64,000 nt of DNA. Source: Thiofilum flexile DSM 14609. GTDB lineage: Bacteria > Pseudomonadota > Gammaproteobacteria > Thiotrichales > Thiotrichaceae. Location: the NCBI RefSeq assembly GCF_000380185.1, contig NZ_KB904752.1, positions 1 through 64,000 of the forward strand, read 5' to 3'. This document shows positions 1-8,700 of the stretch, piece by piece; the first letter of the stretch is position 1; the number at the start of each line of letters is the position of its first letter. The translations under genes were made by a program, and so were the position numbers. The notes below the pieces were generated by a model, which saw nothing but the letters and a program-made list of their open reading frames with translations, did no database searches and was not told the DNA's origin.

Positions 1-273
1 CTGGGAGATAAAGCCTACAACGACTACGCTTTTGAGGACTGGTTAGCGGAGGCCAAGATCACCTTATCTCCTTTGAGAAAAAGTAACTCGAAGCGGCCGA
101 TTCCGGCCTATGTCACCTATTGGCGACAGCTCAAACGTAAGGTGGTGGAGACCACTGGAAGCTTGCTCGAACAGCTTATGCCTAAACACATTCATACCGT
201 CACCGCTGACGGATTTCAGATTAAGCTAATGGGCTTTCTGTTGGCCTTGAGCCTAAAATTATTACTCTCATGA
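1..273 (+). CDS. IS982-like transposase, C-terminal part (cut by window edge)
   Basis: The frame is open from base 1 and ends with TGA at 271-273, so the gene begins before the window. The visible 90 residues begin LGDKAYNDYAFEDWL, then RKSNSKR, then VETTGSLLEQLMPKHIHTVT and a hydrophobic tail. This pattern matches the end of IS982-family (DDE_Tnp_1_3-type) transposases, with the conserved GDK, the late E of the DDE triad in 'VETT', and the LPK.IHAVT.GF region. A possible terminal inverted repeat, ACGCAACTTGGGT, sits just after the stop at 278-290. The other IS end is outside the window, so whether the element is intact cannot be judged. An IS5-group transposase is the main alternative. Confidence 0.62.
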   Translation: MGDKAYNDYAFEDWLAEAKITLSPLRKSNSKRPIPAYVTYWRQLKRKVVETTGSLLEQLMPKHIHTVTADGFQIKLMGFLLALSLKLLLS

Positions 274-341
274 TTGGACGCAACTTGGGTTAAGAAAATA
301 CTTGACGCTTAGAGGATCCATCTATATCATACGCCTCCATT

Positions 342-417
<76 letters not shown>

Positions 418-421
418 TATT

Positions 422-458
422 AAAAAGCCTTGTAAGTGAATAGCTTACAGGGCTTTTT
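422..458 (+). terminator. Rho-independent terminator of tRNA-Thr
   Basis: The left arm AAAAAGCC.TGTAAG and the right arm CTTACA.GGCTTTTT enclose the loop TGAATAG. The hairpin ends in a T run and starts four bases after the tRNA CCA end. Confidence 0.85.
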
Positions 459-502
459 GCTTTGTGAGGATAAGATTTAAAAAGCAGCTAAAACCGTTTT
501 AT

Positions 503-524
503 GGTGTACTTTGCGGTGTACTTT
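503..524. repeat. Short tandem direct repeat downstream of tRNA-Thr
   Basis: GGTGTACTTT occurs at 503-512 and again at 515-524. Short repeats just 3' of a tRNA can be arm-type sites of a tyrosine-integrase attachment region, but no integrase gene is visible here. The rest of 459-631 holds no gene I can support. Confidence 0.4.
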
Positions 525-631
525 TGGCATTTTGACTCCCTCAAAATTATTCTTTCGAGGTGCTAAGGGTAGCCAGTGATTACCCCGCAGATTGTTGCAC
601 TCACCTAGGCAGTACTAGCAATCAAACAAGG

Positions 632-901
632 CTACTTATCGTCATAGTGTCCACCAATGGCAAAAATGTACACGCTATCTTCATCAAAGCGATAAATCAC
701 CCGATCACTTTTAGAGAGTCGCCTTGACCATAAATCAGATAAGTTATGGCGTAGCGGTTCAGGCTTGCCGATACCTTGAGAGGGGTCATTTCTCAGCATT
801 TCTTTTAGAATTTCACATAGTTTCTTATGTAACACTCGATTATCTGCTCTTAATTGCTCGTAAGCTTCCCAAGTACGCCCCTCAAATACTAAAGATTTCA
901 T
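632..901 (-). CDS. yoeB: YoeB/Txe-family mRNA interferase toxin
   Basis: This 89-aa protein has the length and fold signature of the YoeB/Txe branch of RelE-type ribosome-dependent endoribonucleases, which cut mRNA in the ribosomal A site. Family marks are the N-terminal '.TWEAYEQL' helix, 'GIGKPEPLRHNLSDLWSRRL' and the C-terminal GHYDD. The GKPEPL glutamate, the WSRR arginine and the HY histidine are where YoeB keeps its catalytic residues. The gene overlaps the upstream antitoxin by 20 bases, so the two are probably translationally coupled. A GGGA Shine-Dalgarno sequence lies about 8 bases before the ATG. All the key residues look intact, so it should be active. Confidence 0.9.
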   Translation of the reverse strand: MKSLVFEGRTWEAYEQLRADNRVLHKKLCEILKEMLRNDPSQGIGKPEPLRHNLSDLWSRRLSKSDRVIYRFDEDSVYIFAIGGHYDDK

Positions 902-1163
902 CCAACATCCCTTGATCTGCTATGCGTCCTTGTTTGGCTTTATGCGTATTAAGAGAGTCGGCTAGTTGCTGCATGAGAGCCTTATTATTAAGAACGTAAA
1001 GCGTTTCTTGCTCTTGCTCCCAATCCTCTAGGCTCATGACAATAGCAGCTTGCCCGTTTTGGCGGGTGACTTTCACCACGGTGCTATCTTGGTGAACCTT
1101 ATCTAACACTTTGGCTAGGTTTTCTCGAAAATGAGAATAGGTCATGGCTTCCATTATTATCAC
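882..1163 (-). CDS. yefM: YefM/Axe-family antitoxin
   Basis: The 93-aa product is the antitoxin partner of the YoeB gene downstream. The N-terminal part (MEAMTYSHFRENLAKVLDKV, then VTRQNGQAAIVMSLEDWE) is the Phd/YefM DNA-binding fold. The charged C-terminal third would be the toxin-wrapping, protease-sensitive arm. Two in-frame starts are possible, at 1163 (MIIMEAM) and 1154 (MEAMTY), and the second fits usual YefM N-termini better. YefM normally represses its own promoter, with YoeB as co-repressor, and the palindromic sites just upstream fit that. Confidence 0.9.
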   Translation of the reverse strand: MIIMEAMTYSHFRENLAKVLDKVHQDSTVVKVTRQNGQAAIVMSLEDWEQEQETLYVLNNKALMQQLADSLNTHKAKQGRIADQGMLDEIFSI

Positions 1164-1170
1164 TCTATTA

Positions 1171-1193
1171 GTTGTACAACATATCGGTACAAT
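1171..1193 (-). promoter_or_regulatory. Probable YefM-YoeB autoregulatory operator/promoter
   Basis: GTTGTACAAC (1171-1180) is a perfect palindrome around the TGTACA core known for YefM-YoeB operators. A second, imperfect core, GGTACA (1186-1191), has its centre 13 bp away. Read on the minus strand, TTGTAC, 17 bases, then AATAGA can serve as the promoter, so repressor binding would cover it. Confidence 0.6.
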
Positions 1194-1396
1194 GTTAGCA
1201 GAGTTGAGCAGGACGATACCAATAGAATCGGATGATTAGCGGGTTAAAGCGGGTAGATATGGCGCTATTTTCCGAAAGGGGTATTGCTCTCTAATCCAGT
1301 CGGCCTTAAGAGCGGCTGATTTAGCGCGTTCTTGTCTGATTTGAGCGATGGCACATCTAGGCGAAGCTATGAAGCCATTTATTGCTCGTATTCGCT

Positions 1397-1473
1397 ATAT
1401 AGTAAATTTTGGGACTACTTGCGCTTTCAATCTTTCTATACTACTATACGAAATATAGTAAATTTTGGGACTA
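1397..1473. promoter_or_regulatory. Duplicated operator-like sequence before the marR-type gene
   Basis: A 21-base sequence beginning ATATAGTAAATTTT and ending GGGACTA is present exactly at 1397-1417 and again at 1453-1473, 56 bases apart. The second copy also forms a perfect inverted repeat, ACTATA (1443-1448) and TATAGT (1454-1459), spaced five bases. It ends just before the ATG at 1476. The placement is right for autorepression by the MarR-like product. The upstream stretch 1194-1396 shows no gene. Confidence 0.5.
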
Positions 1474-1475
1474 TT

Positions 1476-1922
1476 ATGAGTGACTTTGAACAGTTAGGTA
1501 GAAGCATTAGTGAAGTCGATGACGTCATGAATGCCTGGATAAAAAAATTAGGCTTGAATTATAGTCAATTCGCAGTGCTTTACTCTTTAGCTTCATCACC
1601 CAACAAGCAATGCACACAAAAACATATTTGCGAAGAGTGGTTGTTACCCAAACAAACGGTATTTAATGTTTGCAAGGAATACAAAGAGATTGGGTGGATT
1701 GTTTTTAGTGAAAGCGCTATCGATAAGCGTGAGCGAATTTTGAATTTAACAGAAGAAGGTATTTCGCAGGCTGAAGTGATTTTACAAGCCACTACTATAA
1801 TGAGTAAGAAAACGTTTAATCATTTTGGTGAAAAGAAGACAGTTCAACTTTTCAGATTATTAGAAGAATTTTGCTTAATTTGTCGTGAACAAATTAATGA
1901 AACAAATATTGGTAACAAGTAA
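1476..1922 (+). CDS. MarR-family transcriptional regulator
   Basis: This is a 148-aa winged-helix protein. I chose the ATG at 1476 (MSDFEQLGRS) because the 48 preceding in-frame codons cross the operator repeats and look non-coding. Visible parts are an N-terminal dimerisation helix (SEVDDVMNAWIKKLG), the DNA-binding helices around LNYSQFAVLYSLASS and CTQKHICEEWLLPKQTVFNVCKE, and the wing with the typical D-R motif (SAIDKRERILNLTEEG). Its last codon overlaps the next ATG (TAATG), so it is cotranscribed with the membrane protein that follows and probably controls it. The ligand is unknown. Confidence 0.83.
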   Translation: MSDFEQLGRSISEVDDVMNAWIKKLGLNYSQFAVLYSLASSPNKQCTQKHICEEWLLPKQTVFNVCKEYKEIGWIVFSESAIDKRERILNLTEEGISQAEVILQATTIMSKKTFNHFGEKKTVQLFRLLEEFCLICREQINETNIGNK

Positions 1923-2797
1923 TGGAATTAAACACAGTCACTTTCGAGCCAACCATGTCTCGAACACTTAAAATACTTGCGGTTCAACATAAAAGACGTT
2001 TATTTGCAACATTTAGTTTAGTGGCGGCAGAGAACTTATTGTTATTAACTTACCCATTAATTGGGAGTTTTGCCGTAAATGCCATATTGAATGGTAAATT
2101 ATTATCCGCTTTAGTTTATGCGTTAATGGTATTTGTTATTTGGTCAGTCGGCTCGGCTAGAAGAGCGGTTGACACTAGAGCCTTCACACGTATTTACTCA
2201 GAGCTAGTCGTGCCTGTGATATTAGGGCAAAAAACTAAAGGTGTAGATGTCTCTACGGCAACAGCAAGAGTCACACTCTCTCGTGAGTTCGTTAATTTTT
2301 TTGAACATCACTTGCCTACCTTAATAACAGCAGCATTTTCCATTATCGGGGCAGTAGTGATGCTATTGTTTATTGAGTTTTGGTCTGGTGTAGTTGCATT
2401 ATTGATAGTTATTATTGCTGGGCTACTGTTGCCTGGCTATGTTAAAGGTAACGACCGTTTATATTTCAAGCTAAATAATCGTCTAGAGAAAGAAGTAAAT
2501 TGTGTGGAGCGAGCTAAAAAGAGTGAGCTTACAAAACATTATCATTTAGTAGAAAAATTACGGATTCTTATTTCTAACCGAGAAGCACTTAGCTTTTTCT
2601 GTGTTGGTTTGGTTATGAGTGTTCTATTTGGAATAACCTTGACTATTTTGACCTTTAAAGAAGGTGTCACAGCAGGGCATATTTATGCGGTTATCACTTA
2701 TCTTTGGACTTTTGCTTTTAGTCTAGATGATGCACCACGCTTAATAGAAGAATTTTCTAAGCTAAAAGATATTGGGAAGAGGGTTGAGGTTAAATAA
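1922..2797 (+). CDS. ABC-type six-transmembrane domain protein without ATPase
   Basis: The 291-aa integral membrane protein has about six hydrophobic segments, near residues 28-48, 62-80, 130-150, 155-175, 225-245 and 255-275. It resembles the transmembrane half of an ABC exporter (the 'ABC transporter six-transmembrane domain' family, PF13748 type). No Walker A, signature or Walker B motif is present, and no ATPase gene is adjacent. The polypeptide ends naturally after an 'EEFSKLKDIGKRVEV' helix, which in full exporters leads into the ATPase. Its start overlaps the MarR gene by one base, so it is the likely target of that regulator. It could work with an unlinked ATPase or be a non-transport derivative. 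Confidence 0.75.
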   Translation: MELNTVTFEPTMSRTLKILAVQHKRRLFATFSLVAAENLLLLTYPLIGSFAVNAILNGKLLSALVYALMVFVIWSVGSARRAVDTRAFTRIYSELVVPVILGQKTKGVDVSTATARVTLSREFVNFFEHHLPTLITAAFSIIGAVVMLLFIEFWSGVVALLIVIIAGLLLPGYVKGNDRLYFKLNNRLEKEVNCVERAKKSELTKHYHLVEKLRILISNREALSFFCVGLVMSVLFGITLTILTFKEGVTAGHIYAVITYLWTFAFSLDDAPRLIEEFSKLKDIGKRVEVK

Positions 2798-2829
2798 AAA
2801 TCCCCTAGACTAAGTCCTTAGTCTAGGGG
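2795..2829 (-). terminator. Terminator of the three-gene giant-protein operon
   Basis: There is a perfect 12-bp stem, CCCCTAGACTAA and TTAGTCTAGGGG, with the loop GTCC (2802-2829). The T run follows only on the minus strand, where the complement of AATAAAAA gives T-rich RNA. It therefore terminates the leftward giant-protein genes. For the rightward membrane-protein gene it is a hairpin without a T tract. Confidence 0.88.
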
Positions 2830-2867
2830 TCGGTAGGAGGAGTAATTGTCCTCAAACTAAAGAGGTA

Positions 2868-5711
2868 CTATGGTGTAACGGGTACAGTCCCCGACACCAC
2901 AAAGTTCGCTGAGAAGGTTGAATTATTAGGGTGTAATAAGACATTGCCTGCCAAGATATTCACGTCATTATTCACACCTGCAAAGATCACATCACCACTT
3001 AAATTGAGATCCGCATTCCAATAGCCGGGTAGAATATAATTGGAGTTCATAGGGGTATTACCTACTGCCATGAGCACAGAACCTAAGATTAGATCACTGT
3101 CATTATCTACCCCATAAGCAATCACATTCTGATCTAGGTTACTATTCCCCGCCCAGAGTAATGCTTGAGCAGCGTTTTCTAGACGAGCATTTGCGCCATA
3201 AACCGGAGTGGCAGTCAGGCGGAAGTCCACCATGGTGGTACTGGAGGTGGATAGAGCCACAGGTGCTTGTGTCATCACAGCTAAGTGATTACGGTGACGT
3301 AACACTACATAGTAGGAGCCAGGGGTGAGATTAAAGAGTAGTTCTGAACTATCGGTATCAGCGGCGAGTATAGTGCCATCACTAGTGAGTAGGGCTGCCG
3401 TTTGAGCAACGATTACAGTAGGATCGCTGGCATTGCGCAATTCGACTAAGACCCAGTCCACCACTGCATTGGTTCCGGTGGTTGTTAGTCGGGCAGCGGA
3501 GACGGTTTCTGTGCCGTTATAGTTAAAGGCCGGATATTGACCATAGGGCTGAGTGCTAGGTATGAAACCACGCGAACGTAAGTTATCTAACATCAAACCA
3601 CTATTAGCATCATAAGCACCTTGTAACCAACCCATCACAGTGAGTTTTAGGCTTTCCATCACATCGGTTACGGTAAGGGTCAGGTCTTGAGTAGTGATGC
3701 CACCTCTACCATCCACCACAGTGACTTGTACCTCATAGGCATTATTGGTGTCTGCATCGGTAGGTGATTCAAAATCAGGTGCTGAGTTAAAGGTTAATAC
3801 GCCCGTACTGGCATCAATAGTAAACAATGCAGCATCGGCTCCCCCTGTAATGCTATAGGTCAATATATCACTATCTACATCGGTAGCGATGACGGTGGTA
3901 GCGGTAGTTTGATTTTCAGATACAGAGACCGTAGCCATAGCGCCACCACCATCGCTATTAATAACGGGTGCGTTATTAGGACTAATGGTTAAAGCATAGT
4001 CCTCTACCTCACCATTATTCGCGGCGAGTGCAGCATCGGCACTTGTGAGGGTATCCGTGGTGAGTCGTAGACGGGCATAGGTATTTCCACTGGCTGCAAT
4101 AGTTCCAAAGCCCGAAAAGACTAAATCGCCAGCGAGAGCATTAGCGGTGACGGTGGTGGTAGCAAATTCATTACTATCAAAAGTGCCATTATTATTAAAG
4201 TCCACCCAGGCATAGAGCTTACCTGTTCCTAGCGCGGTAATATTCGCAGCGGGTAAGGTATATGTAGCACTACTACCACCTTTAAGGGTTAGGAAAGCAC
4301 TTACCCCATCCTCATCATTGAGGCCGTTAGTATTATCACCATCAGCACCCGTGCTGGTCCATGCGGCTCCCTCGGATTCAACACTAGTACCTAAATGAAG
4401 GGTAGTACCGCCATTCAACACCGCATGAGTTGGAGTGCCATAGCCTGCGGGTGCATCCCCATAATCGCGGCAGTCGGCAAAACCAAAGATGAGATCATCC
4501 CAACGTATTTCAGTGGTACTACTGGTGACATCATGGAAAATAATACGAATATAGTAGGTCGTAGAGGGCGAGAGATAGAGCGCTTGACTCAAAGGAACCA
4601 CGGTTTGTACATAACCTGAAACGGGAGCTACCACGGTATGACTATCGATGGCTAAAGAGGCGGTCGCAAAAGTAGGATCGTTCGAAAATAACATCGAGAT
4701 TTTATAAGGCAAATGCGGGGTAGCAGTCGAGGCCGTGACCCCATAGCGTAATTGTTTAAGAAAACGCCCCGTGCTCATGCTGTTGGAGGTGGTAAATTGA
4801 TATTGCGCATAATCGCCGGCTTGATAGGCTGCCATATATCCGGTGTGGTCAGCCCCCAAAATACGGGCGAAACCAGACGTAACCGTGGCAATATAATCAA
4901 CACCATTCCCACTGACTAAGGGGGGAGCCGCAGCAATATCGGTTGCTACGGCGGCGGTTGCCGCATAAGGATTAGCTCCCCCATGATTCCAGCCCACTTG
5001 ATAGGCAACGTTATAGGTTGAGGAGCTATCCATGGGACAAGTCGCTAGATTAGGATCTGGGGGATAGCTCGATAGGGTTGCTACCGATACCGCATAGTCC
5101 TCCACCTCGCCATCGGTCGCAGCACCTATAGCATTCGCACTAGTGAGGGTATTCGAGGTAAAGCGTAACCGTACATAGGTACTACCACTGGCGGTCACCA
5201 TACCAAAGCCAGAAAAGGTTAAATTACCCGCCACCACATTGGCGGTTACGGTAGTTGAGGCAAATTCAGTGGCCTCAAACGTACCATTACCATTGAAATC
5301 CACCCACGCATAAAGATTGCCAGTCCCTGTGACTGTAATCGTGGAGGCGGGTATGGTATAGCTCGTAGCCCCTGTGGTCAGCGGTGCGAGTATAACACCA
5401 TCATCAGAGGCATTATCGGCATCAAGGATAGCACTCGCCTCCGTGGTAATCGTAGCACCAAGTCGTGTACCCGCCACAAAGGTGTGAGTCGCGACTCCAT
5501 AGCTTGCAGGAGCATCCGAATAGTCATCCGCTGCATAAAGTGGAGCAGCAAAGGCTGTCATAGCAAGACCTAATAACCAAAGGCTTAAGCTGGGTCGTAT
5601 CTTTATAGCGTGCAGGGGTGCTAAGAGTAGGGTGAATAAATGAATAATATTCATAAGGGGTTTTATTAGATAATTATTAGACGCGTTATATAGCGTTAGT
5701 CGTTTATTCAT
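2868..5711 (-). CDS. Secreted GEVED/cadherin modular protein, 947 aa (giant family member 1)
   Basis: This is the last gene of the minus-strand array. A signal peptide with cleavage near A60 (FAAPLYA/ADDYSDAP) leads into a GEVED domain (about 61-210: DYSDAPASYG, LYAWVDFNGNGTFE, GEVEDYA). A jelly-roll-like module follows (about 215-415, starting DPNLATCPMDSSS), then a second GEVED domain (about 415-580), one cadherin-like repeat (about 582-686), and the family C-terminal domain (687-947). The start is uncertain. ATG at 5711 has AAGG upstream and matches the next paralog, but ATG at 5654 (MNIIHLF) is the first point shared by all three array members. It is probably exported and surface-bound, with calcium-rich D/N loops throughout. 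An adhesin or sheath role is inference. Confidence 0.85.
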   Translation of the reverse strand: MNKRLTLYNASNNYLIKPLMNIIHLFTLLLAPLHAIKIRPSLSLWLLGLAMTAFAAPLYAADDYSDAPASYGVATHTFVAGTRLGATITTEASAILDADNASDDGVILAPLTTGATSYTIPASTITVTGTGNLYAWVDFNGNGTFEATEFASTTVTANVVAGNLTFSGFGMVTASGSTYVRLRFTSNTLTSANAIGAATDGEVEDYAVSVATLSSYPPDPNLATCPMDSSSTYNVAYQVGWNHGGANPYAATAAVATDIAAAPPLVSGNGVDYIATVTSGFARILGADHTGYMAAYQAGDYAQYQFTTSNSMSTGRFLKQLRYGVTASTATPHLPYKISMLFSNDPTFATASLAIDSHTVVAPVSGYVQTVVPLSQALYLSPSTTYYIRIIFHDVTSSTTEIRWDDLIFGFADCRDYGDAPAGYGTPTHAVLNGGTTLHLGTSVESEGAAWTSTGADGDNTNGLNDEDGVSAFLTLKGGSSATYTLPAANITALGTGKLYAWVDFNNNGTFDSNEFATTTVTANALAGDLVFSGFGTIAASGNTYARLRLTTDTLTSADAALAANNGEVEDYALTISPNNAPVINSDGGGAMATVSVSENQTTATTVIATDVDSDILTYSITGGADAALFTIDASTGVLTFNSAPDFESPTDADTNNAYEVQVTVVDGRGGITTQDLTLTVTDVMESLKLTVMGWLQGAYDANSGLMLDNLRSRGFIPSTQPYGQYPAFNYNGTETVSAARLTTTGTNAVVDWVLVELRNASDPTVIVAQTAALLTSDGTILAADTDSSELLFNLTPGSYYVVLRHRNHLAVMTQAPVALSTSSTTMVDFRLTATPVYGANARLENAAQALLWAGNSNLDQNVIAYGVDNDSDLILGSVLMAVGNTPMNSNYILPGYWNADLNLSGDVIFAGVNNDVNILAGNVLLHPNNSTFSANFVVSGTVPVTP

Positions 5712-5729
5712 ACATCATCAACCTTACTC

Positions 5730-5751
5730 CTAGGCTACGCCATTAGCCTAG
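5730..5751 (-). other. Hairpin in the 5' leader of family member 1
   Basis: CTAGGCTA and TAGCCTAG enclose six bases. The hairpin lies about 20 bases before the 5711 start codon, with no T tract. A similar CCTAGG-based hairpin precedes the next gene, so it may set mRNA stability or processing rather than termination. Confidence 0.5.
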
Positions 5752-5769
5752 AAGTATGTTTTGGAGTGT

Positions 5770-5794
5770 AATAGCTCATCCTAAAGGAGCTATT
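5770..5794 (-). other. Intergenic hairpin after family member 2
   Basis: AATAGCTC and GAGCTATT pair perfectly across nine bases, five bases past the stop codon of the 1949-aa gene. No T run follows on the minus strand, so at most it is a weak attenuator or a 3'-end stabiliser. Confidence 0.5.
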
Positions 5795-5798
5795 GATA

Positions 5799-8700
5799 CT
5801 AGGGGGATACCGGTACCCTCCCCATTACCACAAAGTTAGCTGAGTAAGTAGTATTATCAGGGTGTAATAATACGTTCCCCACCAAGACGTTCACATCGTT
5901 ATTCACACCGGCATAGATCACATCGCCGCTTAAGTTAATATCCGCATTGAAGTAACCCGGTACGATGTAATTAGAGTTCAATAACGTATTCGCTGGTGCC
6001 ATGAGTACCCCGCCTAAGATCGGGTTAATATCATTCTCGGCTCCATACGCAATCACATTCTGATCTGCATTACTATTACCCGCCCACATGAATGTTTGTG
6101 TACCATTTTCTATTTGGGCTTGTGTACCATAGGTGAGGGTGGTATTCACACGGAAGTCCACCACCGTAGCGCTGGCAACTGACAGTGCAACAGGGGCTTG
6201 AGTCATGACCGCAAGATGATTACGGTGACGCAATACCACGTAGTAGGATCCAGCACTGACACTAAAGCTCAGTTCTGGGCTATCAGTATCGGCCTCTAAT
6301 ACATTACCTTCACGAGTGAGTAGAGCCGCCTTACGGGTGATAATCACCGTAGGGTCTAGTGGATCACGTAACTCAACCAGTACCCAATCCACCACCGCAT
6401 TAGCTCCAGTAATAGCCAGACGAGCACCAGAGACGGTTTCTGTGCCGGTATAGTTAAAGCTTGGATATTGCCCATAAGGCTGAGTAGCAGGTAAGAAGCT
6501 GCGAGAGCGTAAGGCATCTTGCATCAGGCTAGTATTGGAATCATAAGGCCCTTGTAACCAACCCATCACAGTGAGTTTGATCGCCTCATTCACATCAGTC
6601 ACAGTGATAGTGAGGTCTTGGATATCTGTCCCACCATTACCATCTGATACGGTCACTTGAACCAGATAAGCATTATTCATATCCGCATCGGCGGGTGATT
6701 CAAAATCAGGAGCCGCTGTAAAGGTCAATACACCAGTACTCGGATCAATACTAAATAATGCTGCATCTGCGCCACCACTAATGGAGTAAGTCAGAGTATC
6801 CGTAGGATCGGCATCGGTTGCAGTCACTGTAGTCACTGCGGTTTGGTTTTCGGCTACGGACACTGCTGCCGTTGCTGCTCCGCCATCACTAGTGATATCG
6901 GGTGCTACATTTTCAGCAACATCGGTCACTGTAATCGTGAGGTCTTGAACATCGGTTCCGCCATTACCATCCGATACAGAGACTTGTACCTCGTAAGCAT
7001 TATTACCATCAGCATCGGTAGGTGACTCAAAGTCAGGAGCCGCTGTAAAGGTTAGGATGCCAGTACTCGGATCGATACTAAATAAGCCTGAATCTGCGCC
7101 ACCACTAATAGAGTAGGTCAGGGTATCGGTAGGATTCGCATCGGTTGCAGTCACCGTAGTCACTGCGGTTTGATTTTCAGCCACTGACAGAGCAGCGGTA
7201 GCACCACCACTATCACTGGTAATAGTGGGAGCCGCATTAATCAGGACTGCATAATCCTCAACCTCACCATCAATAGCGGCTGCCGTACTATCTAAACCCG
7301 CTACACTCGACCAACGGAAACGGGCATAGGTTTGTGTTAAAACGGCATCACTCGGTACGGCAACATTAAAACTAATCGCACCTGCAGTAGGATTCGTATC
7401 GTTTGCACCACCATCTTGTAAATCGGTCGCAATCTGTTCACTCGCATCCCATGCATTATTGCCATTCCAGTCAATCCACGCTTGTAAATAGCCCGCACCA
7501 CTAACGACTACAGGCACGACGGCGGTATTACCTTGAGTCAATAGGGGTAAAGTCACGCCATTTTCATCATCCGTCGCATCTGTATCGTCACCATCAGCAT
7601 TCATACTGGACAAGGCCGCTAATTCTGGGTCAGGGTCACCAGAGCCCATTTTGATAGTGCCGAGGATTTTGTGAGTAGGATCACCATAAACAGCAGGCGC
7701 ATCCCCACGGTCATAACCGCAACTCACCAGCTTAAACATAATATCATCCCATAACACAATAGTTGGATAAGCCTGAGAACCTGTAGAACCCGCTGCTGAT
7801 GCACCATAAACAAATACGCGAATGGTGTAAGCCGTATTAGATACTAAGGGTACTGTTGTGCCATTAGCATCAAAGCGTAATTGAGTTTGTATGCCTTGAC
7901 CTAAATCAACAGGAGTTGCAGCCACGGTTGCAGTAGAGGTATCTCCATTATTAAGACTGACATCACTGATTAAGGTAGTAGGAGAACCAAAAGCAGGATC
8001 ATCATCCACTTGAATCGCAAAATGATACGCACCCGTAGCAAAGGTATCAGCAACATCTCCCTTGTTATAGACCGATAAACTTAAGCCTGTTAATTCGGCG
8101 ACCTTACCCGCAAGATTGGCAGTGGTGAAGGTGTATTGAATATAGTAATTAGGATCATACTGAGTAGGCACAGTGGTCATATTCACTTGAGTTGTGCCGG
8201 ATTGAACTTGGCTGGCTAATCCAGTTGAGGATTCATCACCTGCAATAGCGATCAAATCTGTCCGTGCAATTTGAGCAGCAAGCGAGGTTCCCCCACTAGC
8301 ATTATGTGACCAGTAAATGCCCGCATCGGTACTTGTACTAGTAGCTGTTTGTACACTACACACACTATTGGCTAATCCAGCTCCATTCGGGAAGGCAGGA
8401 TTAGTCGTTTCAACGACATCAGTGACAGTGACGGTTATATCCTGCACATCTGTCCCACCATTACCGTCATCTACTGTGACTTGCACGATATAGGTGTTAT
8501 TGCTATCCGCATCAGTGGGTGATTCAAAATCAGGGGCAGCAATAAAGGTTAGTACGCCAGTACTAGGATCAATACTAAACAATGTTGCATCCGCTCCACC
8601 ACTAATGGAGTAGGTCAAAGTATCAGCAGGATCAGCATCCGTTGCAGTCACTGTAGTCACTGCCGTTTGATTTTCAGCCACTGACAAAGCAGCCGTTGCA

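Noticed and set aside
1332-1475. N-terminal extension of the MarR-like gene
   Set aside because: The codons cover the repeated operator sequence, and the conserved MarR fold begins only after the ATG at 1476.
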